Assembly (NCBI RefSeq): GCF_029892285.1
Contig: NZ_JARXVM010000001.1
Coordinates: forward strand, 1 to 64,000
Source: Rhizobium sp. SG_E_25_P2
GTDB lineage: Bacteria; Pseudomonadota; Alphaproteobacteria; Rhizobiales; Rhizobiaceae
DNA: 64,000 bases
Direction: 5' to 3'
Position numbers and translations under genes: made by a program. Below, piece after piece: positions 1 to 9,854 of the stretch (the first letter of the stretch is position 1; the number at the start of each line of letters is the position of its first letter). The notes below the pieces were generated by a model that ran no database searches, was not told where the DNA came from, and saw nothing but the letters and a program-made list of their open reading frames with translations.

Positions 1-168
1 GTCCTTGCCGATCAGGTAGTCGGCCAGCTCATGCACGGCGGCCTCCACCGTCAGCGCGCGGCCCTCGACCACGGGTTCGCCCCAGCCGGTGACGCCCTCA
101 TCGGTCTCGATCTTCAGGAAGCACCAGCGCGGCGGGACGATATAGGTGGTCAGCTTGGTGATTTTCAT
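1..168 (-). CDS. dgoD: D-galactonate dehydratase, 5' part only
   Basis: Only the first 56 codons lie in the window; the gene runs off the left edge. The visible peptide starts [20 protein letters not shown] and continues with [18 protein letters not shown] and [11 protein letters not shown], which matches the N-terminal capping domain of DgoD of the mandelate-racemase/enolase superfamily almost residue for residue. The family dehydrates D-galactonate to 2-dehydro-3-deoxy-D-galactonate using Mg2+. The catalytic barrel is outside the window, so activity cannot be judged. It is transcribed away from treZ; 236 bp separate the two starts and no operator is evident on the dgoD side. Confidence 0.9.
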   Translation of the reverse strand, partial: MKITKLTTYIVPPRWCFLKIETDEGVTGWGEPVVEGRALTVEAAVHELADYLIGKD

Positions 169-342
169 GGTTGTCGGCTCCCATTCGCCTTTCTTGGATC
201 AAAAAGACGCCCTCGCGGATCGTCGCGCCGTTCCGGCGCGCTCCTCCCCGCCTGACGTTCCCATGGGCATCCATAATCCGGCTTCCCCGCCGCGCCAAGC
301 GTGGTTAGTAAAATTTAGGAAATATTTAGTTGCGTTTCTCCA

Positions 343-368
343 GGAACAGGCTTCCACAGCTGAGCGTT
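343..368 (+). promoter_or_regulatory. EcfG (RpoE2)-type stress promoter of treZ
   Basis: GGAAC at 343-347, a 17-nt spacer, then CGTT at 365-368. This is an exact match to the alphaproteobacterial general-stress consensus GGAAC-N16/17-CGTT. The expected transcription start is near 375, about 30 nt before the chosen treZ start. The remaining dgoD-treZ gap (169-342) is AT-rich near 300-330 and holds no gene. Confidence 0.8.
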
Positions 369-404
369 AGCAGGGACGTCGATCTTGCTAGGAGGCCTGA
401 ACCA

Positions 405-2183
405 TTGTCCCATTTCGCCTATGGTCCCGTCATTCATGAACACGGCGTACTCTTCAGGCTCTGGGCGCCGCTGCGGGAAAGTGTGGGTCTCCGAATCGAT
501 GGAGGTCCGGCCCAACCAATGACGACAACAGATGGCGGCTGGCGTATCCTCGATGTGCACGGGGCAAAGGCAGGAACCCGCTATTGTTTCGTGCTGGAGG
601 ATGGCCTCGAAATTCCCGATCCAGCATCGCGATATCAACCCGAAGGCCTCAAGGGGCCGAGCGAAGTTGTCGACCCTCTCCACTATCTCTGGCGAACGCC
701 TGACTGGAGTGGTCGCGCCTGGGACGAAACGATCCTTTACGAACTGCATGTCGGCGCCTTCACGCCGGAGGGAACCTTCAGGGCGGCGGCTGACAAGCTC
801 GCCTATCTTGCCGAACTCGGCGTGACGATGATCGAATTGATGCCGCTCGCCGAATTTCCCGGCCGCTGGGGATGGGGCTATGACGGCGTCCTGCACTACG
901 CGCCCTTTTCTGTTTATGGGTCGCCGGATGATCTCAAGGCTTTTGTCGATGAAGCCCATCGGCTTGGGCTCTCGGTCATGCTCGACGTGGTCTATAACCA
1001 TTTCGGTCCGGACGGAAATTACATGGGTCTCTATGCGCCCCTGTTCACCGAACGCCACCACACACCATGGGGCGCGGGCATCAACTTTGATGACGCCGAT
1101 TCCAAGCTGGTGCGCGAATATGTCATCCAGAACGCGTTATACTGGATCGACGAATTCCGCATGGACGGATTGAGGCTGGACGCGGTGCATGCGATCGACG
1201 ACGCCAGCGACGAACATCTGCTCGACGAATTGGCGCGGCGCGTCAGAGCGGGGGCTGGCGACAGAATGATTCATCTCGTCGTCGAAAACGAACATAATGA
1301 TCCCGACTTGCTCTTGCGCGATGACGATGGCGCGGCCGTCGCTTATACCGCGCAATGGAATGACGACATCCATCACGCCCTACACGTGGCCGCCACCGGC
1401 GAAACCATCGGCTATTACGCCGATTATCAGACGCTTCCCGAAGACCTGGGCCGTGCGCTTTGCGAGGGTTTCATCTATCAGGGGCAGGATATGCCCTATC
1501 GCGGCTCGGCCCGGGGCGGAGTGAGCGCGCATCTGCCGGCCCAGGCCTTCGTGGCCTTCATCCAGAACCATGACCAGATCGGCAATCGCGCCTTCGGCGA
1601 TCGCATGGCGGCCTATGTCGAACCGGACGCGTTGCGGGCCATTGCCTCGATCTATCTCCTGTCGCCACAGATCCCGATGCTGTTCATGGGAGAGGAATGG
1701 GCAACAACCCGTCCATTTCCCTATGTCTGCGATTTTGGCGAAGAGCTGAACCGAAAAGTCCGCGAGGGCCGCAGTAAGGAAATGTCGCGTCTTCCCGGCT
1801 TCGAACCCGAACATGCCGACAAGATCCCTGATCCGACTTCGGAAGAGACATTTCTCTCCGCCAAGCTCGATTGGGAGGAATGCACCGATGATCTCGCTGG
1901 CAACTCATTGGACTTCTATAAATCGCTGCTGGCGATCCGACGGGAGAAAATCTTCCCTCTCCTCAAGCAAGCTTGCCGGGCGGCACATTTTCAGTCGGTT
2001 GGATCTCGGCTGGATGTTTCCTGGCGCTATGACGACGCGACGCTCGGCTTAAGTGTCAATCTCGGCGCAACGGCCATACCGGCGCGTGACGAAGCGCAGG
2101 GCGAAATCATCTGGCGCAGCCATATGGACAGAGACGGTTTGCGCGCGCCGTGGTCCGTCATCTGGACCATCGAACCTATTTGA
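405..2183 (+). CDS. treZ: Malto-oligosyltrehalose trehalohydrolase
   Basis: GH13 enzyme of 592 aa that releases trehalose from maltooligosyl-trehalose in the cytosol. An N-terminal early-set/CBM48-like segment (FRLWAP near residue 15) precedes the TIM barrel. The four GH13 regions are present: DVVYNH, GLRLDAVHAI with nucleophile Asp259, VVENEHND with acid/base Glu294, and FIQNHDQIGNR. A longer frame could start at a TTG at 330, but that codon lies upstream of the EcfG promoter; TTG 405 has AGGAGG nine bases upstream and gives the normal family N-terminus. The usual partner TreY is not in the window, so its substrate must come from elsewhere. It heads the glycogen/trehalose block and is probably stress-induced. 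Confidence 0.93.
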   Translation: MSHFAYGPVIHEHGVLFRLWAPLRESVGLRIDGGPAQPMTTTDGGWRILDVHGAKAGTRYCFVLEDGLEIPDPASRYQPEGLKGPSEVVDPLHYLWRTPDWSGRAWDETILYELHVGAFTPEGTFRAAADKLAYLAELGVTMIELMPLAEFPGRWGWGYDGVLHYAPFSVYGSPDDLKAFVDEAHRLGLSVMLDVVYNHFGPDGNYMGLYAPLFTERHHTPWGAGINFDDADSKLVREYVIQNALYWIDEFRMDGLRLDAVHAIDDASDEHLLDELARRVRAGAGDRMIHLVVENEHNDPDLLLRDDDGAAVAYTAQWNDDIHHALHVAATGETIGYYADYQTLPEDLGRALCEGFIYQGQDMPYRGSARGGVSAHLPAQAFVAFIQNHDQIGNRAFGDRMAAYVEPDALRAIASIYLLSPQIPMLFMGEEWATTRPFPYVCDFGEELNRKVREGRSKEMSRLPGFEPEHADKIPDPTSEETFLSAKLDWEECTDDLAGNSLDFYKSLLAIRREKIFPLLKQACRAAHFQSVGSRLDVSWRYDDATLGLSVNLGATAIPARDEAQGEIIWRSHMDRDGLRAPWSVIWTIEPI

Positions 2184-2186
2184 CAC

Positions 2187-2324
2187 TCATTCGGTGCTGG
2201 CTGTCGGCTCGGGATCGATGGCGTCGTCACCGCTGATCAGGCTGGACAGGCCATAGATGACGCCCGCCCAGACGAGCAGCGACAAATTCACCGCCAGGAT
2301 CAGATAGCCCATCCGCCGCGTCAT
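2187..2324 (-). CDS. Small single-pass membrane protein (45 aa)
   Basis: Short reading frame between treZ and the SDR gene, on the opposite strand. The peptide begins MTRRMGYLILAVNL, has one hydrophobic segment (about residues 6-30, ending GLSSLISG) and a short acidic tail DDAIDPEPTASTE. Positive residues before the helix and acidic ones after it suggest an inner-membrane protein with a cytoplasmic N-terminus. The ribosome site is weak (GGGACGG). Coding potential is supported by the clean hydrophobic/acidic architecture and by the frame ending three bases from the treZ stop. I do not recognise a family, and chance is not excluded. Confidence 0.5.
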   Translation of the reverse strand: MTRRMGYLILAVNLSLLVWAGVIYGLSSLISGDDAIDPEPTASTE

Positions 2325-2385
2325 CCGTCCCGCACCTGTCCATATCCTCGTCGTTTGCAGTCATCGAGCATCCGCCCTCATCTGC

Positions 2386-2410
2386 GGAACATTCCGGGCG
2401 GCGAATGGTT
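2386..2410 (+). promoter_or_regulatory. EcfG-type promoter of the SDR-glgE-treS-glgB run
   Basis: GGAAC at 2386-2390, 16-nt spacer, GGTT at 2407-2410. The transcript would start near 2417, 25 nt before the SDR start codon, and could read through glgE, treS and glgB, since gaps between these genes are 29 nt or less. Confidence 0.7.
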
Positions 2411-2441
2411 CAGGAGAAGCAGGATTTACAGGAGCGAACCG

Positions 2442-3305
2442 ATGTCCGACACCCGCCGCCCCGAACCTCCCCAGCCAAAGCAGGAACAGTCCCCGCCCGG
2501 CTTTACGCCGAGCATGGATCCGCCGCCGGATCATGGCGAACAGAGTTATCGCGGAAATGGGCGACTTGAAGGCAAGGTCGCGCTGATCACAGGTGGAGAC
2601 TCCGGCATCGGCCGCGCTGTGGCCATCGCTTTCGCCCGAGAAGGCGCCGATATCGCCATTGCCTATCTCCGGGAACATCGCGACGCCGATGACACCGCGC
2701 GTCTGATCGAGGAAGCCGGGCGGAAGGCGCTGACCATTCCAGGCGACATTTCCGAGCAAGCGCATTCCATTGCAGTGGTCGAGAAAGTGGTCGGCGAGCT
2801 CGGCGGGATAGATATCCTCGTCAACAACGCCGCGTTCCAGCGCACCTATGCCGACATCGCCGATATCACGGCGGAGGAATGGGACACGACGTTCCGCACC
2901 AATATCTATGCCCCCTTCTACCTGTCGAAGGCGGCAATTCCGCATATGAAGCCGGGCGCCTCGATCATCAACACCACGTCGATCCAGTCGAAGCAGCCCT
3001 CGCCGCACTTGCTGGCCTACGCCTCGACGAAAGGCGCGATGCTCAATTTCACCGCTGGCCTGTCGGCCATGGTGGCCGACAAGGGCATCCGCGTCAACGC
3101 AGTTGCGCCCGGCCCGATCTGGACGCCGCTCATTCCCTCCACCATGCCGCAGGAAAAAGTAGAGAATTTCGGCAAGCAAACGGCGCTGGGACGGGCGGGG
3201 CAGCCAGCCGAACTCGCCGGCGCCTATGTGCTGCTTGCCTCAGAACTCGGCAGCTACATGACCGGCGCAGTCATCCCGGTCACCGGCGGCGAGATCATGA
3301 TCTGA
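2442..3305 (+). CDS. SDR oxidoreductase, YghA/general-stress type
   Basis: Short-chain dehydrogenase of 287 aa with the N-terminal extension (Pro-rich, about 40 residues) typical of YghA-like and Bacillus general-stress dehydrogenases. The NAD(P)-binding motif TGGDSGIG is at 50-57, NNA at 128-130, and the catalytic residues are Ser180, Tyr193 and Lys197 (YASTK). Family members reduce aldehydes or oxidise sugar alcohols; the substrate here is unknown. ATG 2442 has an AGGAG ribosome site; the upstream extension of the frame would begin before the EcfG promoter. It is the first gene of the run leading into glgE, which fits a stress role. Confidence 0.85.
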   Translation: MSDTRRPEPPQPKQEQSPPGFTPSMDPPPDHGEQSYRGNGRLEGKVALITGGDSGIGRAVAIAFAREGADIAIAYLREHRDADDTARLIEEAGRKALTIPGDISEQAHSIAVVEKVVGELGGIDILVNNAAFQRTYADIADITAEEWDTTFRTNIYAPFYLSKAAIPHMKPGASIINTTSIQSKQPSPHLLAYASTKGAMLNFTAGLSAMVADKGIRVNAVAPGPIWTPLIPSTMPQEKVENFGKQTALGRAGQPAELAGAYVLLASELGSYMTGAVIPVTGGEIMI

Positions 3306-3334
3306 CCGCCCTCCCCGCGCAGTTTGGACACGCC

Positions 3335-6300
3335 ATGACACACCCCACTTCGATTACCGCTTCCAGGGACGCGGCAGCGCCGCCGCGAATCTACTTTGTT
3401 CATCCGCTGGCGATGAAGAGCGAAGACCATTGGCGGCGCATCTTCCACCACGCGCATGATCTGGGGTTCGACAAGATACTAACCGCGCCCATTTTCGCGC
3501 GGCCTCCTGGCGCCAGCGTGTTTGTGACCTCGGATTATGCACGGGCCGATCCGGAACTCGGTCTCGGATCAGATGCGGATGCAGCCCTGAGCCGGTTGGT
3601 CGCCCTCGCCGCGGAAGAAGGGCTTGGGCTCATGCTCGACATCGTCGTCGACGTCGAGCCAGATCCTCGCGGTCCCCGCCCCTTCGATCCACGTATCGGG
3701 CCGATTCGCCGCGGCGGCAGTCGGTTGGACATCGCCGACGAAAAGACGGCTGCGATCTGGGGCGACCGGCTAGCCCGCTTCAGCGCTCTGGGTGTTTCCG
3801 GCTTTCGCTGCCAGGGAATTGCACATGCGTCGACGTATTTCTGGCGAGCCATTATTGACCGAAGCCGCGCCGAGGACGATAGAGCGATTTTTTTGGCCTG
3901 GACGCCTGGAACCGATTTCGACATACGCCGCCGGCTGCGAGGAGCCGGTTTCGATGGATGTTTCTCGTCGTTTGCGTGGTGGGATCTCGAGGCGCCTTGG
4001 TTTGCCGAAGAATATGAGTTGCAGAGGGATCTCGGCTGGCAAATCGCCTTTCCCGAAGCGCCCTATGGCAAGCGCGTCGCCCATGGGGCTGAAAGTCGGG
4101 AGATTCTTGAACGGAATGCGCTGCGCGGCGTCCGACTAGCCGACCAGATCGGCGATGGCCTCATGATGCCGATGGGTTTCGAATTCGGCGCAACCCGCCC
4201 TCTCGATCCGCTACGGGGAGATGGCGGCTTGCAACATCTTCAAGTGTCTGGATGCTTCAATCTCACGTCCACCATTCGAGACCTGAACCGCGCCGCAAAG
4301 CGATCCGTTTCAACATCCAAGGGGCCATTGCAGATCCTGGCAGCCTCCGGGACGCCTTGCCTGACGCTCCTCAGAACGGAAGGGCCGAGCTTTTCGACGT
4401 CCGACAGGCTCACGGCCATACTCGTCAATCGCGATCTGCGGCTGGGCGTGTCAGCGCCATTCAACGCCTTGCGCGAGGCATCATCCGGCTTCTTGCCGCT
4501 CAAGCCGGCTATGGGCGACGGCGCCGCTCTCAATGCGCTGGCGCGGCTGCGGCCCGGCGAGATCAAGATCTATGTCGGCGAGCGCGGCCAGCCGATCCGG
4601 GGCGCGATCCGGGTGGCGACTGCCGACACAGCCGTGGAAGATCCGCGACTCGCGATCGAGGCGGTGACACCCAGCGTCGACACCGGACGTTTTCCGGTCA
4701 AGCGCATTGTCGGCTCGCTGGTTCGCGTCGAGGCCGATGTTTTCGGCGACGGCCATGATCCCCTTTCGGCGGCGCTTCTTTGGCGCGCCGCCGATGAGGC
4801 GGCGTGGCGGGAAACGCCGATGACGCTTCTCGGCAATGATCGCTGGACGGCGGAGTTCACGCCGCAGCGTCTCGGTCGACACGAATTCCAAATCGAGGCC
4901 TGGCGCAATCCCTTCGCCATCTATCGCTATGAACTTCAGAAGAAACATGAGGCGCGGCTGGATCTCACGCTGGAATTGCAGGAGGGCGCGGCCCTGATCC
5001 GCAAGGCCGAGGATCGGGCGGACGACCCGCTCAAATCCCGCCTTCGAGCTTTTATCGAGCGGCTGGCCCAGACAGACAGCGCCGAAAGGGTGGCGCTGCT
5101 GCTGTCCGACAATGCTTTTAAATTGATGGCGGACGCAGATGCGCGCCCGTTCCGCACCCGCTCAAACGTCATTCCTCTTGACGCGGAACGTCGCGAAGCG
5201 GCCTTCGCGAGTTGGTACCAGATCTTTCCGCGCTCCCAGAGCGGCGATCCGCATCGGCACGGCACATTCAACGACGTGATTCGACGCTTGCCCGCCATCC
5301 GCGACATGGGCTTTGACGTTCTCTACTTTCCGCCGATCCATCCGATCGGCAAGACCAACCGCAAGGGGCGCAACAATTCTCTGACGCCAGCGCCAGATGA
5401 TCCCGGCAGTCCCTACGCGATCGGATCACCAGAAGGCGGCCATGACGCCATTCATCCCGAACTCGGCACGTTCGAAGATTTCCGTCGACTCGTTGCGGCG
5501 GCGCGAGATCACGGGTTGGAAATTGCGTTGGATCTCGCCATCCAGGCCTCACCCGATCATCCCTGGCTCGAAGAGCATCGCGGCTGGTTCGACTGGCGTC
5601 CCGACGGCACCGTGCGTTATGCGGAGAACCCGCCGAAGAAATATGAAGACATCGTCAATGTCGATTTCTACGGGCCGGACGCCGCGCCTTCCCTCTGGAT
5701 CACTTTGCGCGACATCGTCCAGACATGGATTGACAACGGCGTGACACTGTTTCGGGTCGACAACCCGCACACCAAGCCTTTTCCATTTTGGGAATGGCTG
5801 ATCGCCGACATCCGCAATCGCCATCCCGAAGCGGTGTTCCTGTCGGAAGCCTTCACCAGGCCGAAGGTCATGTATCGATTGGCGAAGATCGGCTTTTCGC
5901 AGTCCTACACCTATTTCACCTGGCGAAATCTGAAATGGGAACTGGAAGAGTATATGCGCGAATTGACGGAGAAGCCGCCGCGAGACTTTTTCCGCCCGCA
6001 TTTCTTTGTCAACACGCACGACATCAATCCGGACTTTCTTCAGAACGCGCCGCGGCCGGCCTATCTGATCCGCGCCGCGCTGGCGGCGACGCTTTCCGGG
6101 CTCTGGGGAGTCTATAACGGTTTCGAACTCTGTGAGGGCCGCCCGGACGCCAAGCGCAAGGAATACGCCGACAGCGAGAAATACGAAATCCGCGCCTGGG
6201 ATTACGATCGGCCCGGCAACATCAAGCGCGAAGTCGCCCTCCTCAACCGCATCAGACGAGAGAACCCGGCGCTGCACTCGCATCTCGGCCTGACGCTGCT

Positions 6301-6565
6301 GCCTGCCTATAACGACAATGTGATGTTTTTCGAGAAGGCCAGCGAGGGCCGCGAGAACGTGCTGCTCATCGCCGTCAGCCTCGATCCGCATGCGCCGCAG
6401 GAGGCCGATGTCGAAATCCCGCTCTGGAAGTGGAACCTCCCGGACGATGGCGCGCTTTCGGTGGAGGACCTGATCGGCGGCCATCGCTTCGCATGGCGCG
6501 GAAAATGGCAGCGACTGCGGCTTGATCCGCAGGGGCTGCCCTTCTCGATCTGGCGCGCAAGGTGA
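3335..6565 (+). CDS. glgE: GlgE maltosyltransferase with extra N-terminal pseudo-GH13 domain
   Basis: Protein of 1076 aa. Residues about 435-1076 are a full GlgE: the start RFPVKRIVG, then YQIFPRS, the nucleophile Asp809 in FRVDNPHTKP and acid/base Glu838 in FLSEAFTRP. GlgE transfers maltose from maltose-1-phosphate to alpha-1,4-glucan. Typical GlgE is about 660-700 aa, so about 430 residues are extra. That N-terminal part resembles GH13 (LMLDIVVDV as region I) but the nucleophile position is Gln160 (GFRCQGIAH) and the acid/base position is Trp189, so it should be catalytically dead. ATG 3335 is 29 nt after the SDR stop; the ribosome site is weak. The frame extends upstream inside the SDR gene but that part is antisense-like filler. 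Confidence 0.9.
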   Translation: MTHPTSITASRDAAAPPRIYFVHPLAMKSEDHWRRIFHHAHDLGFDKILTAPIFARPPGASVFVTSDYARADPELGLGSDADAALSRLVALAAEEGLGLMLDIVVDVEPDPRGPRPFDPRIGPIRRGGSRLDIADEKTAAIWGDRLARFSALGVSGFRCQGIAHASTYFWRAIIDRSRAEDDRAIFLAWTPGTDFDIRRRLRGAGFDGCFSSFAWWDLEAPWFAEEYELQRDLGWQIAFPEAPYGKRVAHGAESREILERNALRGVRLADQIGDGLMMPMGFEFGATRPLDPLRGDGGLQHLQVSGCFNLTSTIRDLNRAAKRSVSTSKGPLQILAASGTPCLTLLRTEGPSFSTSDRLTAILVNRDLRLGVSAPFNALREASSGFLPLKPAMGDGAALNALARLRPGEIKIYVGERGQPIRGAIRVATADTAVEDPRLAIEAVTPSVDTGRFPVKRIVGSLVRVEADVFGDGHDPLSAALLWRAADEAAWRETPMTLLGNDRWTAEFTPQRLGRHEFQIEAWRNPFAIYRYELQKKHEARLDLTLELQEGAALIRKAEDRADDPLKSRLRAFIERLAQTDSAERVALLLSDNAFKLMADADARPFRTRSNVIPLDAERREAAFASWYQIFPRSQSGDPHRHGTFNDVIRRLPAIRDMGFDVLYFPPIHPIGKTNRKGRNNSLTPAPDDPGSPYAIGSPEGGHDAIHPELGTFEDFRRLVAAARDHGLEIALDLAIQASPDHPWLEEHRGWFDWRPDGTVRYAENPPKKYEDIVNVDFYGPDAAPSLWITLRDIVQTWIDNGVTLFRVDNPHTKPFPFWEWLIADIRNRHPEAVFLSEAFTRPKVMYRLAKIGFSQSYTYFTWRNLKWELEEYMRELTEKPPRDFFRPHFFVNTHDINPDFLQNAPRPAYLIRAALAATLSGLWGVYNGFELCEGRPDAKRKEYADSEKYEIRAWDYDRPGNIKREVALLNRIRRENPALHSHLGLTLLPAYNDNVMFFEKASEGRENVLLIAVSLDPHAPQEADVEIPLWKWNLPDDGALSVEDLIGGHRFAWRGKWQRLRLDPQGLPFSIWRAR

Positions 6566-6575
6566 GGAGACGCCC

Positions 6576-9500
6576 ATGGACGAACATCTCGATCCGCTCT
6601 GGTACAAAGATGCGATCATCTACCAGCTGCATATCAAATCCTTCTGCGACGGCAATGGCGACGGCATTGGCGATTTCACCGGCCTGAACCAGAAGCTCGA
6701 TCACATCGCCTCGCTCGGCGCGACCGCCATCTGGCTTCTGCCCTTCTTCCCCTCGCCTCGCCGCGACGATGGCTATGACATTGCCGATTACGGCAATGTC
6801 AGCCCTGACTACGGCACGATGGAGGATTTCCGCGCCTTCGTGCAGGCCGCCCATGAACGCGGATTGAAGGTGATCATCGAGCTGGTGATCAACCACACGT
6901 CCGACCAGCATCCATGGTTCCAGCGCGCGCGGCATTCGCCGCCGGGTTCTCCCGAACGCGATTTCTATGTCTGGTCCGAAAGCGACCAGAAATTTCCGGA
7001 AACCCGGATCATCTTCATAGACACCGAGAAATCCAACTGGACCTGGGATCCCCAGGCCGGCGCCTATTATTGGCATCGGTTTTACTCGCATCAACCGGAT
7101 CTGAATTTCGATAATCCGCGGGTGATGGAAGAGCTTCTGAAGGTAATGCGTTTCTGGCTCGAAACCGGGATCGATGGCTTCCGCCTCGACGCCATTCCCT
7201 ATCTCGTCGAGCGTGAAGGCACCAACAATGAGAACCTGCCGGAAACCCATGAAATCCTGCGCCGCATTCGCGCAGCCCTTGATTCCACCCATCCGGGCGT
7301 GATGCTGCTGGCCGAGGCCAATCAGTGGCCGGAGGACACCCGCGACTATTTCGGCAATGGCGACGAATGCCATATGGCATTCAATTTCCCGCTGATGCCG
7401 CGGATGTATATGGCGATCGCCAAGGAAGACCGCTTCCCGATCACCGACATCATGCGCCAGACGCCGGAGATCCCGGACAATTGCCAATGGGCGATCTTCC
7501 TGCGCAATCACGACGAACTGACGCTCGAAATGGTCACCGACGCCGAACGCGACTATCTCTGGAACATCTACGCCGCCGATCGCCGCGCCCGCATCAATCT
7601 CGGCATCCGACGTCGTCTTGCGCCGCTGATGGAGCGGGACCGCCGCCGCGTCGAACTGATGAACGCGCTGCTGTTGTCGATGCCCGGAACGCCGGTGATC
7701 TATTACGGCGACGAGATCGGCATGGGCGACAATATCTATCTCGGCGACCGCGATGGCGTGCGCACGCCGATGCAATGGTCGCCTGACCGAAATGGAGGCT
7801 TTTCCCGCGCCGACCCCGCACGGCTGGTGCTGCCCGTGATCATGGACCCGCTCTACGGCTATGAGTCCCTGAATGTCGAGGCGCAAAGCGTCGACGCGCA
7901 TTCTCTGCTCAACTGGTCCCGGCGGATGCTGGCGCTGAGGCGCAAACATATCGCTTTCGGGCGCGGCAAGCTGACGTTCCTCACCCCGCAAAACCGTCGC
8001 CTGCTTGCCTATCTGCGCGAATATGAGGGTGAGACGATCCTTTGCGTGAACAATCTCTCGCGCCTGCCGCAGGCGGTGGAGCTCGACCTCTCAGCTTTTC
8101 AGGGGCGAGTGCCGGTGGAGCTTACAGGCATGTCGCCCTTCCCGCCGATCGGCCAACTCACCTATCTCCTGACGCTGCCGCCCTATGGCTTCTATTGGTT
8201 CCAGTTGCTCGCGGAAACCGAGGGACCTGCCTGGCGAACCGAGCCGCCGGAGCAATTGCCCGACTTCACCACGCTGGTGATGCGGCGCAGTCTCCTCGAC
8301 CTGCTCGATGACGGCAATTGCAGGACGACGCTAACCCGCGACATATTGCCGACCTATCTTGGCAAACGACGCTGGTTCGGCTCCAAGGGCGAACCGATGG
8401 TGGGCGCAGAGATCGTCGCGGCCACCGAAATGCCCTTCTCCAACGATCTCGTGTTGACCGAACTGCGCGTGCAGCTGGCGGGGCACTCCGAGACCTATCT
8501 GCTGCCGCTCGCGGTCGCCTGGGACGACGCCCAGCCACAGGCGCTGGCGCAACAGCTTGCGCTCGCCCGTGTCCGCCATGGCCGGCGGGTCGGCTTCCTG
8601 ACCGACGGTTTCGCCGCCGAGGCTCTCGCCCGGGGCGTGGTGCGCGGGCTTTGCGAGCGATCCGTGCTGTCGAGCAAGACGGGATCGCTGGAGTTTCTCG
8701 GCACGGACGCGCTCGACTGCCTGAGTCTGGTCGACGACATGCCGATCCGCTGGCTGTCGGCGGAGCAGTCCAACAGTTCGCTGATCCTCGGCGACATGGC
8801 GATGATCAAGCTCATCCGCCACATTTCCCCGGGCATCCATCCGGAAGTGGAGATGACCCGGCATCTGACCGAGGTTGGCTACGCCAACACGCCACCGTTG
8901 CTCGGTGAAGTCGCACGCGTCGACGCTGACGGCGAACGTTACACGCTCGTGATCGTTCAGGGCGCCATCCGCAATCAGGGCGACGCCTGGACTTGGATGC
9001 TGAACGAATTGCGCCACCGTCTGGAAGACGTCATCGTCAACGCCTCAGGCGACGAAGAAACCGGCGTGGAAGAACGCGATCCCTTCCGTGGGTTGATAGA
9101 GGTCGCGGGCGTGCTTGGCAAACGTCTGGGCGAATTGCACGCCGCCCTAGCGCTGCCGAGCGACGATCCCGATTTTGCGCCCGCGACGGCCGGCGAACAC
9201 GAAGCGGAGGCCTGGCGGAAACAGCTTCAGACGGAGCTCAGCGGCTGCCTGGATTTGCTGGCCGATATCCGGCCGAATCTCGACCCGGCCTGCGCGCGCT
9301 ATATCTATCCGCTGCTGGCGCAGCGCGAAAAGCTGATGGCCGCCGCTTCGGCGCTTTCAGGCTCCCTGGTAGGCGCGATCGAGACACGGGTGCACGGCGA
9401 TTTCCATCTCGGTCAGGTGCTGGTCGCCGAAGACGATGTTTTTATTATCGACTTCGAGGGCGAGCCGGCGCGGGCGCTGTCGGAACGGCGCACCAAGACC

Positions 9501-9854
9501 AACCCGCTGCGCGATGTCGCCGGTCTGCTGCGCTCGATCAGCTATCTCGCCGCCTCGGCTGACTCTGATCGCGACACGGCGGCTGAGACCAACGAGGAGC
9601 ATCGCACCCAATTGACCGAACGGTTCGAAAGCGAGGCGGAGACCGCCTTCCTCGAACACTACGCCGCCGCGCTCGAAGGCAATGCGGCTCTTTCGCTTTC
9701 GCCCGAACGGCGAGCCCGCTTGATCGATCTCTTCCTGCTTGAGAAAGCGGCGTACGAAATCGGCTACGAGGCCCGCAACCGGCCCCGCTGGCTTCCCATT
9801 CCGCTCAAGGGCTTCGCGGCCATTGCCAACCGACTGATGGAGGCGCATCGATGA
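6576..9854 (+). CDS. treS: Trehalose synthase fused to maltokinase
   Basis: Fusion of 1092 aa. Residues 1 to about 550 are TreS (GH13), interconverting maltose and trehalose: Asp205 in GFRLDAIPY, Glu247 in LLAEANQWP, Asp313 in FLRNHDEL, and the TreS-typical [21 protein letters not shown] stretch. The C-terminal half is a Pep2-type maltokinase with RWFGSKG at its N-side and a kinase core [12 protein letters not shown] and IIDFEGEP. It makes maltose-1-phosphate from maltose and ATP, the substrate of the GlgE encoded just upstream. Fusing both activities channels trehalose to maltose-1-P. GAGGAG precedes ATG 6576. The stop overlaps the glgB start by 4 nt. Confidence 0.95.
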   Translation: MDEHLDPLWYKDAIIYQLHIKSFCDGNGDGIGDFTGLNQKLDHIASLGATAIWLLPFFPSPRRDDGYDIADYGNVSPDYGTMEDFRAFVQAAHERGLKVIIELVINHTSDQHPWFQRARHSPPGSPERDFYVWSESDQKFPETRIIFIDTEKSNWTWDPQAGAYYWHRFYSHQPDLNFDNPRVMEELLKVMRFWLETGIDGFRLDAIPYLVEREGTNNENLPETHEILRRIRAALDSTHPGVMLLAEANQWPEDTRDYFGNGDECHMAFNFPLMPRMYMAIAKEDRFPITDIMRQTPEIPDNCQWAIFLRNHDELTLEMVTDAERDYLWNIYAADRRARINLGIRRRLAPLMERDRRRVELMNALLLSMPGTPVIYYGDEIGMGDNIYLGDRDGVRTPMQWSPDRNGGFSRADPARLVLPVIMDPLYGYESLNVEAQSVDAHSLLNWSRRMLALRRKHIAFGRGKLTFLTPQNRRLLAYLREYEGETILCVNNLSRLPQAVELDLSAFQGRVPVELTGMSPFPPIGQLTYLLTLPPYGFYWFQLLAETEGPAWRTEPPEQLPDFTTLVMRRSLLDLLDDGNCRTTLTRDILPTYLGKRRWFGSKGEPMVGAEIVAATEMPFSNDLVLTELRVQLAGHSETYLLPLAVAWDDAQPQALAQQLALARVRHGRRVGFLTDGFAAEALARGVVRGLCERSVLSSKTGSLEFLGTDALDCLSLVDDMPIRWLSAEQSNSSLILGDMAMIKLIRHISPGIHPEVEMTRHLTEVGYANTPPLLGEVARVDADGERYTLVIVQGAIRNQGDAWTWMLNELRHRLEDVIVNASGDEETGVEERDPFRGLIEVAGVLGKRLGELHAALALPSDDPDFAPATAGEHEAEAWRKQLQTELSGCLDLLADIRPNLDPACARYIYPLLAQREKLMAAASALSGSLVGAIETRVHGDFHLGQVLVAEDDVFIIDFEGEPARALSERRTKTNPLRDVAGLLRSISYLAASADSDRDTAAETNEEHRTQLTERFESEAETAFLEHYAAALEGNAALSLSPERRARLIDLFLLEKAAYEIGYEARNRPRWLPIPLKGFAAIANRLMEAHR

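Noticed and set aside
330-404. Upstream extension of treZ to a TTG at 330
   Set aside because: The EcfG-type promoter (343-368) lies inside it; TTG 405 has a strong ribosome site and fits the family.
2879-3334. Extension of the glgE frame back into the SDR gene
   Set aside because: The peptide is a frame-shifted reading of the SDR with no homology; the family-like sequence begins at 3335.
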